Shown: positions 9,501 through 15,840 of the stretch, piece by piece
How the letters are laid out: the number at the start of each line of letters is the position of its first letter
How positions within the stretch are numbered: the first letter of the stretch is position 1
Source of the DNA: Bacteroidota bacterium
GTDB lineage: Bacteria > Bacteroidota > Bacteroidia > Bacteroidales > UBA1402
DNA length: 23,672 bases
Reading direction: 5' to 3'
NCBI GenBank assembly: GCA_030706285.1
Contig: JAUZOU010000011.1
Span: 1-23,672, forward strand
The notes under the pieces: model-generated
Databases searched by the model: none
Told to the model about the DNA's origin: nothing
What the model saw: only the letters and a program-made list of their open reading frames with translations
Translations under genes and position numbers: made by a program

Positions 9501-11738
9501 AGCACACAAACTGTCAACCTGATCAAGAGCGATCCTGTCTTTACGCAGAAGTCTTCTACTGTCTACGAAATGACTGTGACACCGGATACGTTGGGATGGA
9601 ATTACGGCGTTTTTGAGGATCCTGTTTTAGGGAAACAAACGCTGCTCAGTGTAACCAGAAAAAGTACCGGAGAAAGTTTGAGTCTTAGAAATGTCTGGCA
9701 GACAGATAGAACGCTGAGAGACGGACATGATCCGTTATATGAATACCGTCTTCACCTGGCCGATCACATCAATACGACCTCTGAAACGTATGTGCTGACG
9801 TTTGAGCCTGTCCGGGAAAATCAACTGACGGTTGTCCGGTTGGGCAATGTGCCGGAAAAGGTTTCTTCGATACCGGTTCAACAGGTGACCGTTCAATTCA
9901 ACAGGCCGATCATCGACTCAACGTTTACCTGTAAAGATCTGACCTTGAATTGTCAGGGTGAGCCAGTCGACCTGGATTCTGTGACCATTGCACCGGTTGA
10001 CAGTGTCACATATGCCATCAATCTGTCCAGTGTCAACAAACAGAATGGTTATTACGTATTGACGGTTCAAACCAGGTCGATCAAGGATAGGGAAGGTGTT
10101 GAAGGTAAATACGGAAAAATGGCCGCCTGGAACCAATATCTGGGGAACGGGGTCCGGCTGAATCTGAAAGCGATGCCTGAAGGAAGCGGTGTTCTGACGC
10201 CAGACTCCGGACTTTATACGTATGGCACAACGGTCAGGTTTATGGCTAAACCGCAGGCCGGCTATCGCTTTAAAAACTGGACGATAGACGGAGCAACCCT
10301 GGGTTCTGATTCGGTGCTGACCTACACGGCCACAGAAAATAAGACACTTCAGGCTAATTTTGAGCTACAATACCGCGATCTGACCATTACGTACAATACT
10401 GTTCAAGGTTCGGTGACAGGAGGAACCGCAGGCTTTTATCCTTATGGAACTACGCTGACACTTGAAGCGAATCCGGCATTGAATTATGTGTTCGCCGGCT
10501 GGAAGGTCAACGGAACATTGGCTACCAACGAAAATCAACTTGTTATCAATATGACTGAGTCGAAGCACGTGGAAGCCTTGTTCGTTTTTTCACTCTTTAC
10601 GGTCGACCATTCGTTTGGGCAAGGTTGGAACTGGTTGTCTTCCAATTTCAGCGATGCCTCTCTGGCTGATCCGAAAGGGTTCCTATCTCCGGTACTTGAC
10701 CGTACCGTCAAATTGCTTGGGTTCGATAACGAGCTGGTAACCGATCCGGTTTATGGCCTGGTCGGAGGATTAAACAGCCTTTCGCCATCGGAATCGTACA
10801 AACTGGATGTCAATCTGGCTTGTAGACTAAGCCTCAAGGGAACACCGTACAAGCTGTCTGATGTTTCCATCAATGTACAAAAAGGCTGGAACTGGATCGG
10901 TTATCTGCCGAGTATCGCAGAAGCCCCGGCGATAGCCTTCGGAAAGGCAAGCCCGCGGATAAATGAAGCGGTTAAAAATCAGACGGATTTCTCCGTTTAT
11001 GATGGCAGTGCCTGGGTCGGTACGCTCGAACAGATGAAACCTGGAGAAGGTTATCTGTTCTATGCCGATTCGGCCAGATCTTTCCAGTATGAAGGGACTG
11101 ATTACGAGCCGGGTCTTGCTGCCAGAGCCTTGCGTGCTGCTGTTGTGTTGGATGACGGCTGGCTGTACAATACCAGAAAATACCCTGATAACATGAATAT
11201 GATTGTCAGTCTACAGTTGAACGGGCTACCGGTCAATCCTGACGAGTATACACTGGCTGCGTTTGCCGGTGATGAATGCAGAGGTATTGGAAAAATAGTT
11301 GGCAGCTTGTATTTCATGACTGTCTATGGACAACAGGCCAATGAAGCCATCGATTTCAAAGTCCTTGATAAAGCAACGGGCAAGACCATGCTTGTCAACG
11401 AGACGGCGCTGTTTGGCAACAAGCTGGTTGGCACTCTGAACACCCCCGTAAGGATGATGATTGGAGCCGATATCACAGATTTGGCGAAAGTTGCCAGCAA
11501 TATCCTGATTTATCCGAACCCGGTCAGGGATAAGTTATACCTGTCAAGCAGTCAGCCGGCAGTGGACGGTATCAGAATTTACCAGTCTGATGGCCGGTTG
11601 GTTACTGCCTATACTAACGGAAATGCCTACCGGGAGGGGATTGATGTTTCAACATTGCCGACAGGCCTTTACATCATAACCTTATCGACCTCGAATGGTG
11701 TCTATTATCAACGATTCATAAAGCTGGGAGGACAATAA
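3543..11738 (+). CDS. Giant T9SS-exported mosaic adhesin-like protein (about 2731 aa)
   Basis: I chose ATG 3543 over the in-frame ATG at 3489 because it places a clean signal peptide at the N-terminus (MKR, hydrophobic core, cleavage after NAFG, residue 23). Modules by approximate residue: cohesin-like (24-155); CARDB (163-281); four Calx-beta-like repeats (286-706); second CARDB (706-820); carboxypeptidase-regulatory-like (833-919); further Ig-like/DUF11-like domains with a second regulatory-like insert (about 920-1380); a Gly-rich linker (1387-1420); a Cys-containing, partly helical region (1420-1680); more beta domains; an SbsA-type Ig-like domain (2103-2190); two InlB-type divergent repeats (2203-2353); two GWNW segments; an AAFAGDECRG module (2571-2583); and a type A T9SS sorting domain beginning YPNPVRDKLYL (2653-2731). 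No catalytic motif was recognised. The likely role is surface attachment, matrix or scaffolding. Domain borders are estimates by eye. Confidence 0.88.
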   Translation: MKRTGLTIIWLSFLSLFSLNAFGDNKLSIPMLEIGAGKEASVPVYLSNDSQIVAVQFRLMLPEGFVMSDTTRLSLSDRKVNHTVSIKRMNSREYLVVLYSITNTALQGNSGVLMRLPIQVPDTCQTGSRFLFQLSGVITSARNGSNLVTASEPGGLTIIDAPRPDFSVESVQAGSGTFTPGKTASVSWTVHNAGSLKAAAGWSENVSLVTDNGESVYLGTLYSDQLLNVDETVSRQATFNLSQTIGIEGAVRILVKLTPYVGSGELPASAVNNKAVSSGTVTIDKLLRLSLNRDALGENEKNPLLGYVYRSGSRLTEQTFAISTTNASRLKAPESVNIPAGSSGGVFYLYAIDNTYASLDTTIQVSASGNGYQTANDSIVLVDNEIPSLNLSASKTALTEGESFTLTISRQLVTNTPLNVLLSTDVSGRMSFTSECVIPANEKSVTITVSTTDDAVPSLAVQPVFTATAASYSKGVCSVELADNDIPTIEMSLTPASVSESAGYQAVVGVVKRQGATTNAITIKLSDNAGGTLFYLSNTITLEKGVAEKKFTVGIVDNDVVEGSRTYSVLAAVYLSSCGCTASAANGGTVQTNLTVLDDDGPSLKLSTSQTMLPEGKTNAAYLTLSRNTTSSDALAVTLSSDHVKDLSFQTNVVIPVGSTSVQIPVSVLKNDSTEGDRTVTFSATASGYSKGTCWAMISDQTLSDARIAITSLSSTVALAKASVDVKVKVMNEGVVKLPSYQDIEIYYGSDSLNLSSSSGKLLTTFYTSKDVLPGSSETFTTMVAMPDLTGVYYLFAIVNADQGTRELSYLNNTSKPFAVQLQAPYTATVIPDRSIYKPGEAISLTGQLTARNNSSIAGVAVEIYLMNNSERSTIKATTDANGAFQTTYTPYTGQIGHFEIGACYPGEGLQTAQAVFDIYGLRRTTFTNLFWDVLVNEENTGEIELINPGNLALTNLKTTVSSDTANYSLTFDPISYMAGGSMRMLRYHLKAKKTSTGNDWEKITFQLCSDEGATLDIPAYFYGRTAQANLTTSVSSIQTTMCKGKVRNYSFTVTNKGKGASGAISVLLPGLSWLSLVTPVSMPSLANGESSTITLQLAPGEDLPANVPITGTIGINCENGNGIPLSFRIETVSEQTGSLAVDVCDEYTYYTAEAPHLVGASVVLKHPYTQEIVAQGVTDEKGVFRADSLMEGYYTLVVTASQHDTYTNNILIDPGKVNTTLVNLSFQAITYSWNVVETEVKDEYTIVSTVKFETNVPTPVVVTEAPDKIDGASILPGQFIIYNVTVTNKGLITAKDVNITIPVATGSLVFEALAETHFDLKPQSSVVIPVKVTNTSTTAAGSSMALRSASAINDISCNVQTITIYYWDCGLDRKWHEYSKSMNVFVCASSGSSGYSPGGGGGWYGPGGGGTSSYTPNYQVDPPAVSDYSCEPCQNRFMYKMTLCLLKRVPIISQVIEVIEVVQEVQVLLSDGTIKIERIIERIPKIGEKIVGYYNVYKDCIEPLFEKCVPGDFVAGKRMKAPNSLASDSSNTLPSYIVHYKSVLRRVSDMMDASEAQRLEVFGDSAWISLSWNELNDFWDKLIALEGKVDTTSGIYAYKPQIITDKQFFTFLDRWNNTKLKLASENSIDQAYLRACYDTIQAVINFAKGLGYNSVMEMFNEETALYEEEASKASSSVCSSITLKFSQTMTMTRQAFRGTLTIFNGNKTDAMQQVKLNLVITDANGNQVGSHEFQVNTESLDKLTAIDGTGKLAAQETGTATILFIPTKYAAPLVPQEYSFGGTLSYLDPFSGTTVRRELYPVTLTVKPSPDLYLTYFMQRDVLGDDPLTLNVVENMEPAEFSVLINNKGAGDATKVKIAASQPQIVDNEKGLLIDFKLTASSLNGAPGSFGVTDVDFGTIPAGICSFGQWWFTSTLLGHFVEYNIEATHVTSYDNPDLSLIGGVSIHELIRSIKTSNAFTALTGFLANDLVDSKDMPDMLYLSDGSTQTVNLIKSDPVFTQKSSTVYEMTVTPDTLGWNYGVFEDPVLGKQTLLSVTRKSTGESLSLRNVWQTDRTLRDGHDPLYEYRLHLADHINTTSETYVLTFEPVRENQLTVVRLGNVPEKVSSIPVQQVTVQFNRPIIDSTFTCKDLTLNCQGEPVDLDSVTIAPVDSVTYAINLSSVNKQNGYYVLTVQTRSIKDREGVEGKYGKMAAWNQYLGNGVRLNLKAMPEGSGVLTPDSGLYTYGTTVRFMAKPQAGYRFKNWTIDGATLGSDSVLTYTATENKTLQANFELQYRDLTITYNTVQGSVTGGTAGFYPYGTTLTLEANPALNYVFAGWKVNGTLATNENQLVINMTESKHVEALFVFSLFTVDHSFGQGWNWLSSNFSDASLADPKGFLSPVLDRTVKLLGFDNELVTDPVYGLVGGLNSLSPSESYKLDVNLACRLSLKGTPYKLSDVSINVQKGWNWIGYLPSIAEAPAIAFGKASPRINEAVKNQTDFSVYDGSAWVGTLEQMKPGEGYLFYADSARSFQYEGTDYEPGLAARALRAAVVLDDGWLYNTRKYPDNMNMIVSLQLNGLPVNPDEYTLAAFAGDECRGIGKIVGSLYFMTVYGQQANEAIDFKVLDKATGKTMLVNETALFGNKLVGTLNTPVRMMIGADITDLAKVASNILIYPNPVRDKLYLSSSQPAVDGIRIYQSDGRLVTAYTNGNAYREGIDVSTLPTGLYIITLSTSNGVYYQRFIKLGGQ

Positions 11739-11742
11739 AGTG
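11726..11742 (+). promoter_or_regulatory. Shine-Dalgarno sequence and GTG start for the third secreted protein
   Basis: GGGAGG at 11726-11731 lies 8 bases before the GTG at 11740-11742 and falls within the last codons of the preceding gene, whose stop is 11736-11738. This spacing supports GTG as the start, and it gives the signal peptide directly. A strong Shine-Dalgarno is unusual in Bacteroidota, and here it may support reinitiation after the giant upstream gene (inference). Confidence 0.6.
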
Positions 11743-12915
11743 AAAACACGAATGCATTTAATTCCCTTGTTGAGTGGATTGTTCGGATTGGTTGGACTTT
11801 TCACGACAACCGTTCAGGCTCAACTTTATCCGGGTTGGGCGCTGGATGAGCATGCTTTTGAGTACGATATGTCCATGTATGTGGCTGTGAAAAAAGGATC
11901 TGCCGTGCTTCAGCGCTGGGATGAATTGGATCTTGCGGCTTTTTGCGGGACAGAATGTCGTGGCATTGCCGAGGTGCAGGAAATAGATTCGCTGGGCATC
12001 CGGTACTATTATTTACGAGTGCGCAGCAGGAGTATCCAAGGCGATACGATTCATTTCAGGTACGTTGACCGGAAGGACGGGACAAGTGGAGAACTGGTTG
12101 AAAAACTGATTTTCAAGCAACTTGATCAATATGGCTATCCGAGTTCGCCATATACGTTCACTATTCCAATTCCAGTTGACAGCGTGACACTTAATTCTGA
12201 CAATCTTACGATGATAAGCGGTGAAGACAGTGTATTGAAGGCCACCGTTTTGCCGGCAGATGCTTATAACAAACAAGTAAGTTGGACAAGCAGCGACTCT
12301 GCAGTGGCAACCGTATCGGGCAGTGGTCTTGTAACGGCCCATAAAGCTGGAACATGTGAGATTGCCGTGATGACGACAGATGGTGGCTTCTCCGCCCATT
12401 GTACGGTTACTGTCCTGCAACCTGCAACCGGTCTTACCTTAAATAAAACCGATTTGACTTTGGATGAGGGACAGGAGGAACAGTTGATGGCCACCGTATT
12501 GCCTCTTGATGCCAGCGACAAACAAGTCGTTTGGTCAAGCAGTGATACAACCATTGCTGTGGTATCGGATGCTGGCCTGGTGAAAGCGTTGAAGCCCGGA
12601 CATACAGTTGTTTCAGCGTTTACGTCAGATCTTGTTCATGAAGCAACTTGCCAGCTAACTGTACTTGAACTGGTAGGAGCACCGCAGGAAAGTGCCAGAA
12701 ACATCCGGTTTGCCTATAGTCATCAACAGCTTTTGCTGGAGAGGCTGGAACCGACGGATTTGATTCAACTCACGTCATTGGATGGAAATAACCTTAAACT
12801 GATCAGATCAGGTTCTAGTACATTTAAGCTATCTTTTGCTGATTTTTCCCCCGGATGCTATTTTGTTTGTATTAAAAGGGGAGAGAAGATCGTTTCTTTT
12901 AAGCTGATTAGATAG
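11740..12915 (+). CDS. Exported protein with two BIG2 domains and a sorting-like C-terminus
   Basis: The protein starts at GTG 11740, one base after the stop of the preceding gene. Residues 1-27 form a signal peptide with cleavage likely after VQA. Residues 28-140 hold a beta domain containing AAFCGTECRGIAE (66-78), closely resembling the AAFAGDECRG module near the end of the preceding giant protein. Two bacterial Ig-like group 2 (BIG2) domains follow, at about 146-225 and 228-310, with the typical VTLN...L..G....L.ATVLP.DA..K.V.W.SSD..VA.V pattern. The last 70 residues (FSPGCYFVCIKRGEKIVSFKLIR at the end) look like a diverged T9SS type A sorting domain. The tight coupling suggests joint production with the giant protein and a shared place on the cell surface (inference). 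It contains no recognisable enzyme. Confidence 0.85.
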   Translation: MKTRMHLIPLLSGLFGLVGLFTTTVQAQLYPGWALDEHAFEYDMSMYVAVKKGSAVLQRWDELDLAAFCGTECRGIAEVQEIDSLGIRYYYLRVRSRSIQGDTIHFRYVDRKDGTSGELVEKLIFKQLDQYGYPSSPYTFTIPIPVDSVTLNSDNLTMISGEDSVLKATVLPADAYNKQVSWTSSDSAVATVSGSGLVTAHKAGTCEIAVMTTDGGFSAHCTVTVLQPATGLTLNKTDLTLDEGQEEQLMATVLPLDASDKQVVWSSSDTTIAVVSDAGLVKALKPGHTVVSAFTSDLVHEATCQLTVLELVGAPQESARNIRFAYSHQQLLLERLEPTDLIQLTSLDGNNLKLIRSGSSTFKLSFADFSPGCYFVCIKRGEKIVSFKLIR

Positions 12916-12941
12916 CGCCATTAACAGCCATTCTAGCTAAC

Positions 12942-12979
12942 AAGGTCCGATTGTCTTTTGACAGCCGGACTTTGTTTTT
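12942..12979 (+). terminator. Rho-independent terminator after the secreted-protein genes
   Basis: AAGGTCCG (12942-12949) pairs with CGGACTTT (12966-12973), including one G-U pair. TGTC (12952-12955) pairs with GACA (12960-12963) around a TTTT loop. The stem is followed at once by GTTTTT. It lies 26 bases after the stop of the BIG2 protein and separates that unit from the lipid-type operon. The rest of the gap (12980-13040) shows no clear promoter match. Confidence 0.7.
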
Positions 12980-13040
12980 CATCCGGAGGGCAGCAACAAA
13001 AGATAAAGTTCAATTGTTAACTGTTTTAAACGTCTTTGCT

Positions 13041-13988
13041 ATGGAAACAGAAATTCTGATTGTAGCAAATCCGGCCGCACGTAGTGGAAAAGCAGAACAG
13101 GTGGCTTCGTCGGTTTATCAAAAAATCAAATGCCATTTTTCTGGTTCTGCTGTCCGTTTGGCTTTTACCAAAAGAAACAATGAGGCAACAGACATTACCC
13201 GTAAAGCGATGGCCAATCATACGTCGCTGATTATAGCGGTTGGAGGAGATGGAACCATCAATGAAGTGGTTAATGGCTTCTTCGAAAATGGAAAGTTGCT
13301 GAATCCTGCCTGTGAATTAGGCCTTATCAACTGCGGAACTGGCGGAGGCTATGCCAAAACATTGAACATTCCTCAGTCACTGGATCAACAGATCGAGTTA
13401 ATCTTACAGGCCGGAAGTGTCAAACTTGATGTTGGTTGCATCACTTATCAGGATTCATGGGGAATAACCTGTAAGCGCTTTTTTGTAAATGAATGCCAGC
13501 TTGGTATAGGTAGTAAGGTTGCCGCTTTGGTGGGCAAAAAGTATAAAATGCTAGGGGCACCTGTCGCTTTCGGTTTAATGGCGATGATTCAGGCAATGCG
13601 CGCAGAAACCTTAAGATTGACTATTTCCTATGATGACGAGTCACCTCAGACACAGCCTTTGATCGGTTTGGTCGTAGGCAATGGAGTGGAATGTGCCGGC
13701 GGTATGAAACTGACGCCCGATGCAACATTAACCGACGGTTTTTTTGATGTACTGTCCATTTATCCGATGAGTATTGCTGAACGGTTGCTGACGTTGTCAA
13801 AAGTCTACTCTGGAACACACGTCAACTCTCCCCGGCTGGCCGTAAGAAAATGTAAGAAACTGGCCATAAATGCATCGACAGCAGTAGCCATTGAAGCTGA
13901 TGGAGAGATGCTTGGCACGGCACCTTTTCAGATTGAAGTGCTGCCTATGCTCATCAATGTAAAAGCTGCCTACTATCCGGCAAATTAA
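13041..13988 (+). CDS. Diacylglycerol/lipid kinase family protein (YegS/DagK-like)
   Basis: ATG 13041 is chosen because the protein then begins METEILIVANPAARSGKA, the usual first strand and NP.a..Gka motif of the family. A longer in-frame extension to 12951 would run into the terminator. At 315 residues it matches the usual length of about 300. Motifs: the nucleotide-binding VGGDGTINEVVNGF (67-80) and the C-terminal lobe with VGNGVECAGGMKLTPDATLTDG (about 212-233) and ADGE (286-289). Family members phosphorylate diacylglycerol, sphingoid bases or other lipids with ATP at the membrane. One oddity is that the second motif, usually GTxNDFAR, reads GTGGGYAKT here (99-107), so the Asn-Asp pair is replaced; substrate or activity may differ. 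It is the first gene of a seven-gene operon, with one base before the next gene. Family confidence is high; the substrate is unknown. Confidence 0.88.
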   Translation: METEILIVANPAARSGKAEQVASSVYQKIKCHFSGSAVRLAFTKRNNEATDITRKAMANHTSLIIAVGGDGTINEVVNGFFENGKLLNPACELGLINCGTGGGYAKTLNIPQSLDQQIELILQAGSVKLDVGCITYQDSWGITCKRFFVNECQLGIGSKVAALVGKKYKMLGAPVAFGLMAMIQAMRAETLRLTISYDDESPQTQPLIGLVVGNGVECAGGMKLTPDATLTDGFFDVLSIYPMSIAERLLTLSKVYSGTHVNSPRLAVRKCKKLAINASTAVAIEADGEMLGTAPFQIEVLPMLINVKAAYYPAN

Positions 13989-13989
13989 A

Positions 13990-15840
13990 ATGAACATCAT
14001 TTTTGTCAATATCCTGAAAGTCTGGTTTGAGATCCGAATTTTTATTTCACTCACTATCGTTTCGACAGTGACCTTGCTTTCGTTTCTTGTGTTCAGGACG
14101 GATCCGGCTATTTTGGAGCTGATCGGACGCTGGCTGGGATGGACTGGCAGACTGTCTGTGCGCTATAGCTATTTGATCATTGCTTCCTTTGTGCTTTTGG
14201 CTACACTTATCCGGATGTGGGCGGGAAGTGTCCTGACTTCCAGCACCGTTATGGCTTTCAAGGTGCAAGACAACAAATTGATCATCACCGGGCCCTATCA
14301 ATTTGTCCGTAACCCCATCTATTTTGCAGATCTGATCGTATTTATCGCTTTATCTTTTTGCCTGAGGCCGGTCGGACTGCTGATCCCTATATTAATCTAT
14401 CTGCATTATTGCCTGCTCATCCGGTATGAGGAGGCAAATCTGAAAAAAGAATTCGGCCGGTCGTTTGACGCGTATGTACAATCGACGCCGATGATGATTC
14501 CTGGGTTCCGGCAACTGTGCACTCTCAGAAAAAAACCATTAAACTTTTTTATCAATTATGATGGATTCCGGCATAATGCTCAATACACCCTTTTTATTCC
14601 CGGATTGATCGTTGCAGCGTATACAGGGCATTTTATTCATGCCATCCTTGTTGCTTTGCCAGCTATTATCGACTGGGCAATCATCCACACAACGATCGGC
14701 TTGGCCAAAAAACGTCCTGGCAACCGAGGCGTGTCTCATTCGAACGTCTTTAAGGACATTTTATATGCACAATGTTGGGAAGACCCTGAACTGGATCGAA
14801 TCGCTTTCCAGATAAAACCGGAAGACACGATGTTGACCATCACGTCGGGAGGATGTAATGCGCTGGCTTTTCTGCTGGATGATCCGAAAAAGATCATTTG
14901 CCTGGATATGAACAAATACCAGAATTACCTGCTTTCGCTGAAAATCAATGCGTTCAAGACATTGGCATATAAAGAACTGCTTGAATTCCTGGGTGTTGTT
15001 CCCTCTCGACGGCGTTGGCAATTGTTTGAACGGGTCAGGCCTTTACTCCCGGAGGAAGAACAATCGTATTGGACGGCCAAGCGAATGGATATTAACCGGG
15101 GCATTATCCACTGCGGTAGGTACGAAAGGTTTATGCACCTGTTGAAACAGCTTTTTCGCCTCATGATCGGCCCATCGGTCATTAGAGAATTGTATCAGAC
15201 TCAGAATGTGGAAGAGCGCCGGCAATTGGTTAGTCAAAAGTGGGAAAATCGCAGTTGGAGGTTGTTCTGCCGGCTGTTCCTAAGCCGGACGGTTGCCAGC
15301 CTGTTCTTTGACAACGCTTTTTATCGCTATCTTGAACCAAGCTTTTCCTTTGAAGCATATTACAGATCGGCAGTCAGGCGAGCCTTAACAGAACTTCCCC
15401 TGAAAGAGAATTATTTTCTGGCTTATATGCTTCTTGGAAATTATTACGAAGACAATTATCCGCTTTATCTGAGGCCAGAAAATTATGATATCATCCGAAA
15501 TCGCACTGACCGGATTGAACTTATTACGTCAGGTTGTGTTGACTATTTTAGTCAATTGCCTTCAGCCTCTATTTCAAAATTCAATTTCACAAATATTTTT
15601 GAATGGATGTCACTGGATGAATTTGCTAGTCTTCTTAAAGAAACGGTTAGGGTCTCAAAGCCTGATGCCGTGATGACTTACCGCAATCACCTGGTGACCA
15701 GGCATCGCCCGGAAAGCATGGCTAGGGAGATTGAACCGGATGACAAGCTGTCTGAAATGCTTCATAACAAAGATTTGTCGTTTATTTACAAAGCCTATGT
15801 TGTTGAACGAATTGTGAAAAACAAATGTTCTACTGGGTAA
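13990..15840 (+). CDS. Fusion of a PEMT/ICMT-type membrane methyltransferase with a BtaA-like (DUF3419) aminocarboxypropyl transferase
   Basis: This protein of 616 residues has two parts. Residues 1-175 contain hydrophobic segments (about 16-38, 58-75, 111-143) and the isoprenylcysteine/phospholipid methyltransferase signature: GPYQFVRNPIYFAD (101-114), RYEEANLKKEFG (145-156) and a PMMIPG end. Residues 195-235 are hydrophobic. Residues 250-610 match the BtaA/DUF3419 family: YAQCWEDPELD (259-269), a SAM-binding TSGGCNALAFLL (285-296), CLDMNKYQ (304-311) and FTNIFEWMS (533-541). BtaA moves the 3-amino-3-carboxypropyl group of S-adenosylmethionine onto diacylglycerol, making diacylglycerylhomoserine, the precursor of betaine lipids. 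The N-terminal part could methylate the resulting amine or another group (inference). In known systems BtaA partners with the soluble methyltransferase BtaB; this pairing with a membrane methyltransferase is different. The 3' end overlaps the next gene by 16 bases. Confidence 0.85.
   Translation: MNIIFVNILKVWFEIRIFISLTIVSTVTLLSFLVFRTDPAILELIGRWLGWTGRLSVRYSYLIIASFVLLATLIRMWAGSVLTSSTVMAFKVQDNKLIITGPYQFVRNPIYFADLIVFIALSFCLRPVGLLIPILIYLHYCLLIRYEEANLKKEFGRSFDAYVQSTPMMIPGFRQLCTLRKKPLNFFINYDGFRHNAQYTLFIPGLIVAAYTGHFIHAILVALPAIIDWAIIHTTIGLAKKRPGNRGVSHSNVFKDILYAQCWEDPELDRIAFQIKPEDTMLTITSGGCNALAFLLDDPKKIICLDMNKYQNYLLSLKINAFKTLAYKELLEFLGVVPSRRRWQLFERVRPLLPEEEQSYWTAKRMDINRGIIHCGRYERFMHLLKQLFRLMIGPSVIRELYQTQNVEERRQLVSQKWENRSWRLFCRLFLSRTVASLFFDNAFYRYLEPSFSFEAYYRSAVRRALTELPLKENYFLAYMLLGNYYEDNYPLYLRPENYDIIRNRTDRIELITSGCVDYFSQLPSASISKFNFTNIFEWMSLDEFASLLKETVRVSKPDAVMTYRNHLVTRHRPESMAREIEPDDKLSEMLHNKDLSFIYKAYVVERIVKNKCSTG

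Noticed and set aside
7026..9509. Long open frames on the minus strand (7026-7514 and 8979-9509)
   Set aside because: They lie wholly within the giant + strand gene, have no recognisable domains or promoter, and have the low-similarity composition expected of antisense frames.
12951..13040. Upstream extension of the lipid kinase and a promoter at TCTTTG (13033-13038)
   Set aside because: The extension would begin inside the terminator hairpin and adds non-family residues. The TCTTTG box lacks the TA of the -7 element and has no correctly spaced upstream TTTG.
13990..15840. Opine-metallophore or nicotianamine-type aminobutyrate transferase (CntL-like)
   Set aside because: The motifs fit DUF3419/BtaA (WEDP and TSGGCNA), and no opine dehydrogenase-type (CntM-like) gene is nearby.
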